From: an uncultured Porphyromonadaceae bacterium
GTDB lineage: Bacteria; Bacteroidota; Bacteroidia; Bacteroidales; Muribaculaceae
Direction of reading: 5' to 3'
Assembly (NCBI GenBank): GCA_948467675.1
Contig: CAOKFI010000011.1
Span: 1 to 64,000, forward strand
DNA length: 64,000 nucleotides
In this document: piece after piece, positions 26,267 to 34,390 of the stretch
How the letters are laid out: every line of letters begins with the position of its first letter
How positions within the stretch are numbered: position 1 is the first letter of the stretch
The notes under the pieces: generated by a model
Told to the model about the DNA's origin: nothing
Databases searched by the model: none
The model's input: the letters and a program-made list of their open reading frames with translations, nothing else
Translations under genes and position numbers: made by a program

Positions 26267-28438
26267 ATGTCAGCATTAGTCACCAACCCGGTTCTGATAT
26301 TCTTTATTGTTTTGGTGATCATCCTATTGGCACCCGTCATCCTGAACAAACTCAAGGTGCCGCACATCATCGGAATGATAGTCGCAGGAGTCGCAGTAGG
26401 CCCGTACGGATTACATATACTCGACTACGACACCAGTTTCGAGATATTCGGACAGGTAGGCATACTGTATCTCATGTTTCTGGCTGGCATAGAGATCGAC
26501 ATGTACCATCTGCGGCTCAACCTTCGCCGCGGCATGCTGTTCGGAATGCTCACATTTTTAGTGCCGATGGTCATCGGTACTGTCGCAAGCGTCTACCTGC
26601 TGAAGCTCGACACCATAACATCCATACTCCTGGCCTCGATGTACGCCTCGCACACTCTGATCGCATATCCTGTGGCTACACGTTTCGGCATAACCAAATC
26701 ACCGGCGGTACTTATCGCTATTGTCGGTACAATCATCGCCGTAATCGGCGCCCTGCTCGTACTGGCGGCAGCGGTCAACATACACCGCACAGGAGAGTTC
26801 GACACAACCGATCTCATGCGGCTGCTATCCGAACTGGTGGTATACTGCCTTGCCATATTATACATATATCCGCGCCTCACCAGATGGTTTTTCAAAAACT
26901 TCAACGACCGCGTGACTCAGTTTGTATTTGTGCTGGCACTGGTCTTTTTAGCAGCATGGTCAGCCCAGATGATCGGTCTCGAGGCCGTATTGGGCGCATT
27001 TTTCGCAGGTCTCGTACTAAACCGTTTCGTGCCAAACGCATCTCCGCTCATGAGCCGGATCGAATTCGTAGGCAACGCTCTGTTCATCCCTTATTTCCTG
27101 ATCGGAGTAGGCATGATGATCGACGTTAGGGTCATAGGCAACACCGATACGATCATCGTGACACTCAACATGCTCGTCGTCGCACTTGCAAGCAAATGGA
27201 TCGCAGCATGGATAGCCCAGAAAATATACCGCATGTCATCACCCGACCGGCAGGTCATGTTCGGACTTACCACAGCCCACACTGCCGTTGCCCTGGCTGT
27301 TGTGACAATAGGTTACAACCTCATAGGGTCCGACGGACACCGCATGATGGACGAGACCATACTCAACGGAACGGTGCTGATGATACTTGTGACATGCGCC
27401 ATCGCTCCCATGGTCACTGCAAGAGCAGCCTCGCGCATCAAAGTGAGAATGCTGAGCGACAATCCGGCTGAAAACCCCGACGCGGCGCCGGCCGACGATA
27501 CCGTCAACACCCTCATCCCGATAGCCAATCCTGTCACGGCACAGGGTCTGGTCGATCTGGCTCTGCTCATGCACGACCCGGCCAACCGCAACAACCTCTA
27601 CGCACTCCACGTACGCAACGACAACTCCGCAAGCTCACGCGCCATAGGCCGCAACTCTCTCGATATAGCAGTAGCGGTAGGCGCAAGCGTCGATGTGGCT
27701 ATAGCTCCGATCGAACGATACGACATATCTACCGTAGCCGGAGTGCTCAACACAATCGCCGAACGCGACATAAACCAGGTCATCATCGGACTGCACCGCA
27801 AATCCACGGTCATAGACTCCTTCTTCGGAAGCAAGATCGAGCAACTGCTCAAGTCGTCCAACAAGATGTTCATCATAACCCGGTGCTTCATCCCGGTCAA
27901 TACTGTCACAAGGATAGTGGTATGGGCTCCTCCACAGGCACAGTTCGAGACCGGATTCGGATCATGGGTAAGAGCCCTGGGATATCTGTCCCGCGAAATC
28001 GGATGCCGGATCATATTCTGCTGCCATCCACAGGTACAACCGGCCATATCCGGAGTACTGCGCCGTGAGAAAATAGAGATCCGCAACGAGTTCCGCGACA
28101 TCGAACAATGGGATGACTTCCTTGTCATGGCCAACAGGATCATCGACGACGACCTGTTTGTCGTAGTCAGCGCCCGCGCGACATCCGTCAGCTATACCAG
28201 CGAAATCGCCGAGATGCCATCGTTCCTGCAGAAATATTTCTCCACCAGCAACCTTATTGTGCTGTATCCGGAGCAGTTCGGCAAAGAAAACACAGGCACC
28301 ACATTTATCGATCCGCTTGCCGCCGATATCAACTCGGCGCCGTCGCCGCTGTGGAGTGCCGCATCGTCATACTGGCGGCGGCTGGTTCAGTTCAAAAAGC
28401 GCATAACGCACCGCAACCGCACACCGCGTATCAGCTGA
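26267..28438 (+). CDS. CPA2-family cation:proton antiporter with C-terminal USP-like domain
   Basis: 723 aa. Residues about 5-390 form 12-13 transmembrane helices of the Na+/H+ exchanger fold, beginning with the KVPHIIGMIVAGVAVGP signature. The residues about 420-690 form a cytosolic alpha/beta region that looks like one or two universal-stress-protein folds rather than the TrkA-N domain of KefB/C. It exchanges Na+ or K+ for protons in the inner membrane; the ion is not determined. Its last 8 bp overlap the stop region of the convergent rfbC gene, leaving no room for a separate terminator. Confidence 0.9.
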   Translation: MSALVTNPVLIFFIVLVIILLAPVILNKLKVPHIIGMIVAGVAVGPYGLHILDYDTSFEIFGQVGILYLMFLAGIEIDMYHLRLNLRRGMLFGMLTFLVPMVIGTVASVYLLKLDTITSILLASMYASHTLIAYPVATRFGITKSPAVLIAIVGTIIAVIGALLVLAAAVNIHRTGEFDTTDLMRLLSELVVYCLAILYIYPRLTRWFFKNFNDRVTQFVFVLALVFLAAWSAQMIGLEAVLGAFFAGLVLNRFVPNASPLMSRIEFVGNALFIPYFLIGVGMMIDVRVIGNTDTIIVTLNMLVVALASKWIAAWIAQKIYRMSSPDRQVMFGLTTAHTAVALAVVTIGYNLIGSDGHRMMDETILNGTVLMILVTCAIAPMVTARAASRIKVRMLSDNPAENPDAAPADDTVNTLIPIANPVTAQGLVDLALLMHDPANRNNLYALHVRNDNSASSRAIGRNSLDIAVAVGASVDVAIAPIERYDISTVAGVLNTIAERDINQVIIGLHRKSTVIDSFFGSKIEQLLKSSNKMFIITRCFIPVNTVTRIVVWAPPQAQFETGFGSWVRALGYLSREIGCRIIFCCHPQVQPAISGVLRREKIEIRNEFRDIEQWDDFLVMANRIIDDDLFVVVSARATSVSYTSEIAEMPSFLQKYFSTSNLIVLYPEQFGKENTGTTFIDPLAADINSAPSPLWSAASSYWRRLVQFKKRITHRNRTPRIS

Positions 28439-28970
28439 AATCCGCCAAAGGAAGACCTCGCCGATCTTTTTCCGACAAATCCAGCTCCGATTCAGGCAGC
28501 ACCCAGTCTATGCCGAGAGCCGGATCGTCATAGCGCAATGTACACTCCGCTTCCGGATGATAATAATTATCGACTTTATACTGAAACTGAGCAGTATCGC
28601 TTAGCACAACGAACCCGTGAGCAAAACCTCTCGGCACAAATAGCTGCCGCCCGTTTTCCTGCGACAGCTCCACCGCTACATGACGGCCGAACGTAGGCGA
28701 ACCGGGACGCAGATCAACATTGACATCGAGCACTCGGCCATGCGACACCCTCACGAGTTTGGCCTGCCCCCACTCACCGCGCTGCATATGCAGTCCACGC
28801 AACACACCGCGGTGCGACATAGACTCATTGTCCTGAACGAACACTACATGCCCCACATGAGCCTCGAATTCGCTCAGACGGAACGATTCCATAAAATAGC
28901 CTCGAGAGTCGCCAAATCGTTTCGGCTCTATAAGCCAGACACCTTTTATATCGGTTTCAGTAAACTGCAT
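28431..28970 (-). CDS. rfbC: dTDP-4-dehydrorhamnose 3,5-epimerase
   Basis: 179 aa from the ATG at 28970, the usual RmlC length. A longer open frame upstream runs into the divergent promoter and the opposite gene and is rejected. Motifs are RGLHMQ with the catalytic histidine, KLVRVSHGRVLDVNVDLR, FVPRGFAHGFVVLSD and YKVDNYY. It epimerises dTDP-4-keto-6-deoxyglucose at C3 and C5 on the way to dTDP-rhamnose for surface polysaccharide. The other rml genes are absent from this window. It is divergent from the GlmU-like gene and shares a compact promoter region with it. Confidence 0.95.
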   Translation of the reverse strand: MQFTETDIKGVWLIEPKRFGDSRGYFMESFRLSEFEAHVGHVVFVQDNESMSHRGVLRGLHMQRGEWGQAKLVRVSHGRVLDVNVDLRPGSPTFGRHVAVELSQENGRQLFVPRGFAHGFVVLSDTAQFQYKVDNYYHPEAECTLRYDDPALGIDWVLPESELDLSEKDRRGLPLADFS

Positions 28971-28977
28971 GTCAATA

Positions 28978-29007
28978 TTGTTAGTCGATGCAAAATTAGT
29001 AAATTTG
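28978..29007. promoter_or_regulatory. Back-to-back divergent promoters for rfbC and the GlmU-like gene
   Basis: Plus strand: TTG at 28978-28980 and TAAATTTG at 29000-29007, spaced 19 bp. Minus strand: TAATTTTG at 28998-28991, one base away from the plus -7 element. The two polymerase sites must overlap. No clear minus-strand -33 element is seen. Confidence 0.65.
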
Positions 29008-29033
29008 CCAAACTTCACTATCACATTATCCAC

Positions 29034-30245
29034 ATGACTACAGCATCTAAGCCCGACATAATATTTTTCGACGACGACATAGCTCGCGAGAATCTCCTCC
29101 CACTTTCCTTCACACGTCCGCTGGCACTGCTGCGCGCAGGCATCACAACCATAGCCGAGAAATGGCAGGCCGTATTGCCCGGACGCAGAACCTCGTATCT
29201 CACTGCCGATTACCTCCAGTGCAAATATCCGGCTGAAGCCGGCGCCGACAACCTTTTCATAGCCGGAAATGTCATTCCATCCAAAGAACTCGCCGCAGCC
29301 ATATCCGATCTTGCCCTGGGAGAGACTCTGGTCGCTGAACACGGATGCATAGCTTTCCGTGGCTCGGCCGACGATTTCAAGGCCGGACGGTTTGCAGGAG
29401 AGGTAGCATGGACCAGCCCCGTATGTGCTATAAATATGCTCTACGATATCTTCACGAAAAATGCGGAAATACTGGCCGACGACTTTCTGCGTCTGACTGA
29501 AGGGCGTAAATCGCAACCAATAAGCGCCACATGCACGATAGTAGGCGATCCGTCATCGCCTGACGGCACTCCAAAGATATTTATCGAAGAAGGCGCCACT
29601 GTCGAAGCGGCAGTCCTCAACGTCAAAAACGGTCCTATATACATCGGACGTGATGCCGAAGTGATGGAGGGATCATGTCTTCGCGGACCGGTGGCCATGC
29701 TCGATCACTCCGTAGCCAACATGGGCTGCAAAATATACGGAGCCACCACAATCGGTCCATACTGCAAAGTAGGCGGAGAACTCAACAATGTGGTAATGAT
29801 CGGCTTCAGCAACAAAGCCCACGACGGATTTCTCGGAAATGCCGTGATCGGCGAATGGTGCAACCTCGGAGCCGGATGCGTGGCCTCCAACCTCAAGAAC
29901 GACTACACTGAAATAAAACTGTGGAACTACCGTGCCCACCGGTTCCTGCGCACCGGCCTGCAGTTCTGCGGCCTCATAATGGGCGATCACTCCAAAGCCG
30001 GAATCAACACCATGTTCAACACCGCTACGGTGCTCGGCGTCGGTGTCAACATTCATGGCAGCGGCTTTCCGCGCAACTTCGTGGCGTCATTCAGCGAAGG
30101 ATCGACAGCCGGCTTCTCCGACGTTCCGCTATCAAAATTTTTCGACATAGCTGACCGTGTCATGGCTCGTCGCGGACAGAAGCTGACCGAAGCCGACCGT
30201 GCCGTTTTCCAGGCCATATATACGATCGCCGACACCTACAAATAA
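29034..30245 (+). CDS. GlmU-like sugar nucleotidyltransferase/acetyltransferase protein
   Basis: 403 aa from the ATG at 29034. The N-terminal part (about 1-180) resembles a shortened nucleotidyltransferase-like domain (PLSFTRPLALLRAG). Residues about 190-360 form a left-handed beta-helix of hexapeptide repeats (IYIGRDAEVMEGS, TIGPYCKVGGE). This matches the alternative bacterial GlmU family common in Bacteroidetes, proposed to make UDP-N-acetylglucosamine for the cell wall. That activity is a family-level proposal. The upstream in-frame extension lies antisense to rfbC and is rejected. The promoter is shared divergently with rfbC. Confidence 0.88.
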   Translation: MTTASKPDIIFFDDDIARENLLPLSFTRPLALLRAGITTIAEKWQAVLPGRRTSYLTADYLQCKYPAEAGADNLFIAGNVIPSKELAAAISDLALGETLVAEHGCIAFRGSADDFKAGRFAGEVAWTSPVCAINMLYDIFTKNAEILADDFLRLTEGRKSQPISATCTIVGDPSSPDGTPKIFIEEGATVEAAVLNVKNGPIYIGRDAEVMEGSCLRGPVAMLDHSVANMGCKIYGATTIGPYCKVGGELNNVVMIGFSNKAHDGFLGNAVIGEWCNLGAGCVASNLKNDYTEIKLWNYRAHRFLRTGLQFCGLIMGDHSKAGINTMFNTATVLGVGVNIHGSGFPRNFVASFSEGSTAGFSDVPLSKFFDIADRVMARRGQKLTEADRAVFQAIYTIADTYK

Positions 30246-30313
30246 CCATTATTCACAGCGGATCACAAACAAACAGCGGTCTTAATTTGTCTTATTATAA
30301 AGACAATAAGACT

Positions 30314-30739
30314 ATGAGACTTCGCTGTTTACTATATTCGGGATGTGCCGCCGCAATGCTGTCGGGTCTCAGTTCATGCGCGGACTGGATGCTGTCGGGA
30401 GGCGATCTGTTTTTCGACGATCCGTATGCTCCGGTACCTCCTGTACTGTACAATCCGCCATTGCCCGATTTCGGATGGGGTATTGCCCCTAACTACTATC
30501 CCGGATGGAACGGCCCGGGATGGAACGGCCCTGCCTATTATCCCGGACCCGGGTCGAACAGACCCGCACCTCCCCCCTCGGCAGATCCGGCTCCGAGACC
30601 GCCGCAGCAGACCGCACCGCCGCAACAGAAACCGTCAGGCCAGCGGCCTGGAGCCAACATCATATTCGGCGATGGTGGTAGCGGAAGCAGCAACGGCATC
30701 CAGAACCGTCCGGCAGGAGGCGCCGGCGGACGACATTGA
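30314..30739 (+). CDS. Proline/glycine-rich lipoprotein of unknown function
   Basis: 141 aa from the ATG at 30314; an earlier start at 30287 would displace the signal sequence. The leader ends in the lipobox LSSC (Cys22). The remaining chain is low-complexity: a tandem PGWNGPGWNGPAYYPGPG segment, then proline/glutamine-rich and glycine-rich stretches. I see no folded domain, so it may be a surface or envelope linker. The stop codon lies inside the left arm of the 37-bp palindrome that separates it from korB. Confidence 0.75.
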   Translation: MRLRCLLYSGCAAAMLSGLSSCADWMLSGGDLFFDDPYAPVPPVLYNPPLPDFGWGIAPNYYPGWNGPGWNGPAYYPGPGSNRPAPPPSADPAPRPPQQTAPPQQKPSGQRPGANIIFGDGGSGSSNGIQNRPAGGAGGRH

Positions 30740-30808
30740 TCCCGATAAACACACAAGAGCGCGGAGCCTACAGGCTCCGCGCTCTTGTGTGTTTATCGGG
30801 ATCAATGT
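30733..30808. terminator. Perfect 37-bp palindrome acting as bidirectional terminator
   Basis: The left arm 30733-30769 and the right arm 30772-30808 are exact reverse complements with 2 bases between them. It starts inside the last codons of the lipoprotein gene and ends at the first base of the korB stop, so it fills the whole convergent intergenic space. No T-run follows on either side, which is unusual for a terminator. Confidence 0.8.
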
Positions 30809-31821
30809 TATTTCACCTCCCAGGTCTCACCTGCGAGGATCATATCGCGAAGAGTGTTGAACCCTTTCAAAGCCTTGACTTTCATCACCTGGGCATCTAT
30901 CTCCTCATTGTATACCGGCGACTGTACATCGCGGATCACACCCACAGCCAGCGGCAGGTCATATCCGTCCATCATGGCAAGCTGCTGATGGAGGAAGTTG
31001 CTCGTGCAATGGGCATCGTGCACAAGCACATCGTATATAGTATAGCCGTCCTTGCCGAGCTCTACCGCTTTAAGAAGAAATCCGTCCTGCACCAGACCAC
31101 GGCCGTTATCCTTACCGAAAAGCATTTTCTCGCCATGACGCAGATGTATAGTGCGCTCGGCGCGGAATTCACGGTCGGTGATATAATTGTGGATACCGTT
31201 GTTGAATATCACGCAGTTCTGCAATACCTCGACTACCGACGCTCCTTTATGGCTCGCTGCCGCCACAAGAACCTCCTGTGTGGTAGCGAGCTCCACATCG
31301 ATGCTGCGCGCAAAGAAATTGCCGCGGGCGCCGAACACCAGTTCTGCCGGAATAAACGGATCCTCTGTCGTGCCGTATGGCGACGATTTCGATACGAAAC
31401 CGCGGTCGGACGTAGGCGAATACTGTCCTTTAGTCAGACCATATATCTTGTTGTTGAGCAACAGCATGTTGATATCGACATTGCGGCGCACGGCATGTAT
31501 GAAGTGGTTGCCGCCTATCGCAAGTCCGTCGCCGTCGCCCGAGATCTGCCATACCGACATCTCCGGATTAGCCACCTTGAATCCTGTAGCTATCGCGGCC
31601 GCGCGTCCATGAATGGTATGGAATCCATAGGTGTTCATATAGTATGGCAGACGGGAACTGCATCCGATGCCGGATATAACAGCCGTCTTATGCGGCGGAA
31701 TCCCGAGTATGGCCATAGCCTTGTGGAGGGAATTGAGTACAGCGTGGTCTCCGCAGCCGGGACACCAGCGCACATTCTGATCACTCTTATAATCGGCAGC
31801 TGTATATTTGATTTCTTCCAT
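30808..31821 (-). CDS. korB: 2-oxoacid:ferredoxin oxidoreductase, beta (TPP-binding) subunit
   Basis: 337 aa. The start region carries WCPGCGDHAVL, typical of the beta subunit. The thiamine-pyrophosphate motif GDGDGLAIGG followed by VDINMLLLNN is clear. Together with the alpha subunit encoded 10 bp upstream it oxidises a 2-oxoacid (most likely 2-oxoglutarate) to the acyl-CoA and CO2, reducing ferredoxin; the reverse carboxylation is also possible in anaerobes. No ferredoxin-domain delta subunit is adjacent. Substrate choice between oxoglutarate and other oxoacids is inferred from the two-subunit architecture. Confidence 0.92.
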   Translation of the reverse strand: MEEIKYTAADYKSDQNVRWCPGCGDHAVLNSLHKAMAILGIPPHKTAVISGIGCSSRLPYYMNTYGFHTIHGRAAAIATGFKVANPEMSVWQISGDGDGLAIGGNHFIHAVRRNVDINMLLLNNKIYGLTKGQYSPTSDRGFVSKSSPYGTTEDPFIPAELVFGARGNFFARSIDVELATTQEVLVAAASHKGASVVEVLQNCVIFNNGIHNYITDREFRAERTIHLRHGEKMLFGKDNGRGLVQDGFLLKAVELGKDGYTIYDVLVHDAHCTSNFLHQQLAMMDGYDLPLAVGVIRDVQSPVYNEEIDAQVMKVKALKGFNTLRDMILAGETWEVK

Positions 31822-31831
31822 TGCTGTCTGC

Positions 31832-33679
31832 TTATTTCTCCATTATTTTATTTACCCTGTCGACTATCTCGCTTACCAGGAACGGCTGTCCCTGCACCTT
31901 GTTGATACGCTCTATGCAGACTTCCGGGAACTGCATCTGCAGGTAATCCGCAAACTGTCCGGTATTAAGTTCGGCCACGATTACACGCTTGTAGCGGCGC
32001 AGTATCTCACCGGTGTTGGCCGGAAGCGGGTTGATATAGCGGAACTGTGTGAACGCCAAAGGCGTTCCGGCAGTATTAATCTCCTGAGCCGCGGTATACA
32101 GATGTCCGTAAGTACCGCCCCAGCCTACAAGCAATGTATCGGCATCAGGATTGCAGAGAACCTCCTGCGAGGGTATTTCATCAGCGATACGCGCTATCTT
32201 CTCGCGACGTATCCCTACCATCTTCTCATGATTGACCGGATCGGTCGAGATAGCACCGGTCACGGCATCCTTCTCCAGACCGCCGAGACGATGTGTAGCG
32301 CCTTCAGTTCCGGGAACAGCCCAGTAACGCACAAGCGTATTCTCATTGCGTTCGTACGGGCGCCATCCGCTGTTAAGCCGATCGGCCGGCAGATACGGCG
32401 GATTGATCGCCGGATATTCATCGGCTTCCGGAATACGCCATGCCGACGATCCGTTGCCGATAAACGCATCCGACAGCAGAATCACCGGAGTCATGTGTTC
32501 CACCGCGATGCGGCATGCCTCGAATGCCATTGTGAAACAATCGGTAGGAGACACCGGAGCCACTACCGCCAGAGGAGACTCTCCGTTACGGCCATACAGA
32601 GCCTGCATGAGATCGGTCTGCTCCGTCTTGGTAGGAAGACCGGTCGACGGTCCGCCACGCATCACATCGATAACGACCAATGGCAGTTCGGCCATGACGG
32701 CAAGACCTATGCCCTCGCTTTTGAGAGCGAGACCGGGACCAGAGGTCGACGTGACCGCAAGATTTCCGGCAAAGGCGGCTCCTATGGCCGAGCATACACC
32801 AGCTATCTCATCTTCCATCTGACATGCTTTCACTCCGAGATCCTTGCGCTTGGCGAGTTCATGGAGTATATCGGTCGCAGGTGTGATAGGATAAGATCCG
32901 AGAAACAACGGTCGTCCTGACTTCTCAGAGGCCATGATCAGACCCCATGCGGTTGCAGTGTTGCCATTGATGTCTGTATAATGTCCCGGACGAATCTCGT
33001 CCGACTCTATACGGTATGTCGATACCGAGGCATGGATATTGTTTCCGTAATTGTAACCGGCATCGAGAACCTTGGCATTGGCCTCGAATATGGCCGGCTT
33101 CTTGGCGAACTTATTGCGCAAGTGGTGCAGAGCGCTCTCCAGAGGCCGGTCAAACAGCCAGCACACCAGACCCAGTGCGAATATGTTGCGGCACTTCAGC
33201 ACCGATTTGTTGTCCAGCCCCGATTCTGACAGTGCGTTTTTTGTCATGGAAGTCACAGGCACCTCTACGACCTGAGCGGTGATCCCGAGCTCCTTAAACG
33301 GATCTTCGGTCGTGAAAAGAGCCTTATCAAGATCGGCCTTGCGGAATGAATCGATATCGACTATGATCACACCGCCTGGTTTCAGAAATTTATGATTCTG
33401 CTTGAGCGCTGCAGGATTCATGGCTATAAGGACATCGGCCTGATCACCCGGCGTATGAACACCGGTACCGACACTTACCTGAAATCCCGACACTCCGCTC
33501 AACGAACCCTGCGGAGCACGTATCTCGGCAGGATAGTCAGGAAATGTTGACACCTGATTGCCTACACCGGCCGAAACATTGGTGAAGATATTTCCGGCCA
33601 GCTGCATGCCATCGCCCGAGTCGCCCGAAAAGCGGACTACGACCTTGTCGAGGCATTTGACTTTAGTGTTGTCTGACAT
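31832..33679 (-). CDS. korA: 2-oxoacid:ferredoxin oxidoreductase, fused gamma-alpha subunit
   Basis: 615 aa from the ATG at 33679; the frame is open further upstream but lacks family similarity there. Residues about 10-200 are the gamma domain (VVVRFSGDSGDGMQLAG), and the rest is the alpha pyrimidine-binding part with the FLGSYPITPATD motif and a C-terminal transketolase-like domain. The fused gamma-alpha form is typical of KorA-type enzymes. The alpha-then-beta order with a 10-bp gap shows one operon. A promoter element lies at 33734-33727. Confidence 0.93.
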   Translation of the reverse strand: MSDNTKVKCLDKVVVRFSGDSGDGMQLAGNIFTNVSAGVGNQVSTFPDYPAEIRAPQGSLSGVSGFQVSVGTGVHTPGDQADVLIAMNPAALKQNHKFLKPGGVIIVDIDSFRKADLDKALFTTEDPFKELGITAQVVEVPVTSMTKNALSESGLDNKSVLKCRNIFALGLVCWLFDRPLESALHHLRNKFAKKPAIFEANAKVLDAGYNYGNNIHASVSTYRIESDEIRPGHYTDINGNTATAWGLIMASEKSGRPLFLGSYPITPATDILHELAKRKDLGVKACQMEDEIAGVCSAIGAAFAGNLAVTSTSGPGLALKSEGIGLAVMAELPLVVIDVMRGGPSTGLPTKTEQTDLMQALYGRNGESPLAVVAPVSPTDCFTMAFEACRIAVEHMTPVILLSDAFIGNGSSAWRIPEADEYPAINPPYLPADRLNSGWRPYERNENTLVRYWAVPGTEGATHRLGGLEKDAVTGAISTDPVNHEKMVGIRREKIARIADEIPSQEVLCNPDADTLLVGWGGTYGHLYTAAQEINTAGTPLAFTQFRYINPLPANTGEILRRYKRVIVAELNTGQFADYLQMQFPEVCIERINKVQGQPFLVSEIVDRVNKIMEK

Positions 33680-33726
33680 AAGATGAATTATTTTGCACTT
33701 ATATTTATCAATACTTAGATATCTGG

Positions 33727-33759
33727 CAAATTTATACATAATCTCCCGATCGCCCGCAA
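33727..33759 (-). promoter_or_regulatory. Promoter for korAB
   Basis: On the minus strand TAAATTTG at 33734-33727 with TTG at 33759-33757, spaced 22 bp. The korA ATG at 33679 follows. Confidence 0.6.
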
Positions 33760-33828
33760 CAAAACCATAAAATAATATAACATTATCTAACATCCGCCTA
33801 CATGCAACATACACAAAAAACTTGTCGC

Positions 33829-33836
33829 TATATTTG
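33829..33836 (+). promoter_or_regulatory. Promoter -7 element ahead of the decayed gene
   Basis: TATATTTG matches TAnnTTTG, 37 bp before the ATG at 33873. It suggests the pseudogene may still be transcribed. Confidence 0.5.
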
Positions 33837-33872
33837 CTGACGGAATGCTTTTACAGCCCGAATCCTATAAAT

Positions 33873-34390
33873 ATGCGATTAGCTATTCTGCTATATCTTT
33901 CAATCGTAGCATCGTCGGTCACTGCGCGCACGACCGATGCTATAATAGTCGATGCCGACACCGGAACACCGTTGCCAAAAGCTTCGGTATTCGACATAAC
34001 TGATGCTTATCGGTATCTGCTCCGATAACGGACATCTGCCCTATATATCAGCGTCAGACTATCCGATAAGCATCAGTTATGTCGGATACGAAACGGCATC
34101 GGTAGATTTCCTACTCCCGATTCAATACGCCTGCATGAACTCGCTTATGAGTTACCCGAAATCACAGTCGTTGCCGGGAAACGCGACGTTCTACATATGA
34201 CAGGTTATATCAGAGAATATTCCACATTGTCAACGCTTACAGATACAGTCATGCTATTCAGGGAGAAAATGGTCGATTTCATGATTCCCTCCAAGCGTCA
34301 CAAGCGATTCAGCGGCTGGAAAAGGCAAGGGAAGACCGCGCTTCAGCATAATCGGCCTCGTGAAGTCAGCCGCCAGAAAAATAAAAGAAT
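33873..34390 (+). pseudogene. Decayed carboxypeptidase-regulatory-like exported protein
   Basis: A signal peptide and the start of a CarboxypepD_reg-like domain (IIVDADTGTPLPKASVFD) are in one frame from 33873. The domain continues in a second frame after about 34005 (IGICSDNGHLP, ISISYVGYET), and returns to the first frame near 34110 (ELPEITVVAGKRDV, then LTDTVMLFREKMVDFM). At least two single-base shifts are therefore needed. After about 34300 the similarity fades and the gene runs into the tail of the opposite esterase, so the 3' part appears lost. Intact relatives in Bacteroidales are envelope proteins of unknown role. A 22-bp inverted repeat brackets the first break. Confidence 0.7.
33992..34084. 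repeat. 22-bp perfect inverted repeat inside the pseudogene
   Basis: Arms 33992-34013 and 34063-34084 are exact reverse complements with a 49-bp spacer. The right arm encodes the conserved ISISYVG strand of the regulatory-like domain. The left arm encodes a non-conserved stretch at the point of the first frameshift, so the left arm looks like an inverted copy of the right one. Confidence 0.85.

Noticed and set aside
28971..29516. Upstream in-frame extension of rfbC on the minus strand
   Set aside because: It is antisense to the GlmU-like gene, and RmlC proteins start at the MQFTE methionine at 28970; the promoter also lies inside the extension.
30500..30550. Tandem repeat in the proline-rich lipoprotein gene as a phase-variable tract
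   Set aside because: Only two imperfect copies, in frame, with no homopolymer; more likely simple low-complexity coding sequence.
31808..32920. 370-codon plus-strand open frame opposite korA
   Set aside because: Antisense to a strongly conserved gene and without promoter or recognisable domain.
33992..34084. An invertible phase-variation switch
   Set aside because: The arms look suitable, but inverting the 49-bp spacer creates a stop and there is no promoter in the spacer or recombinase gene nearby; template switching explains it better.
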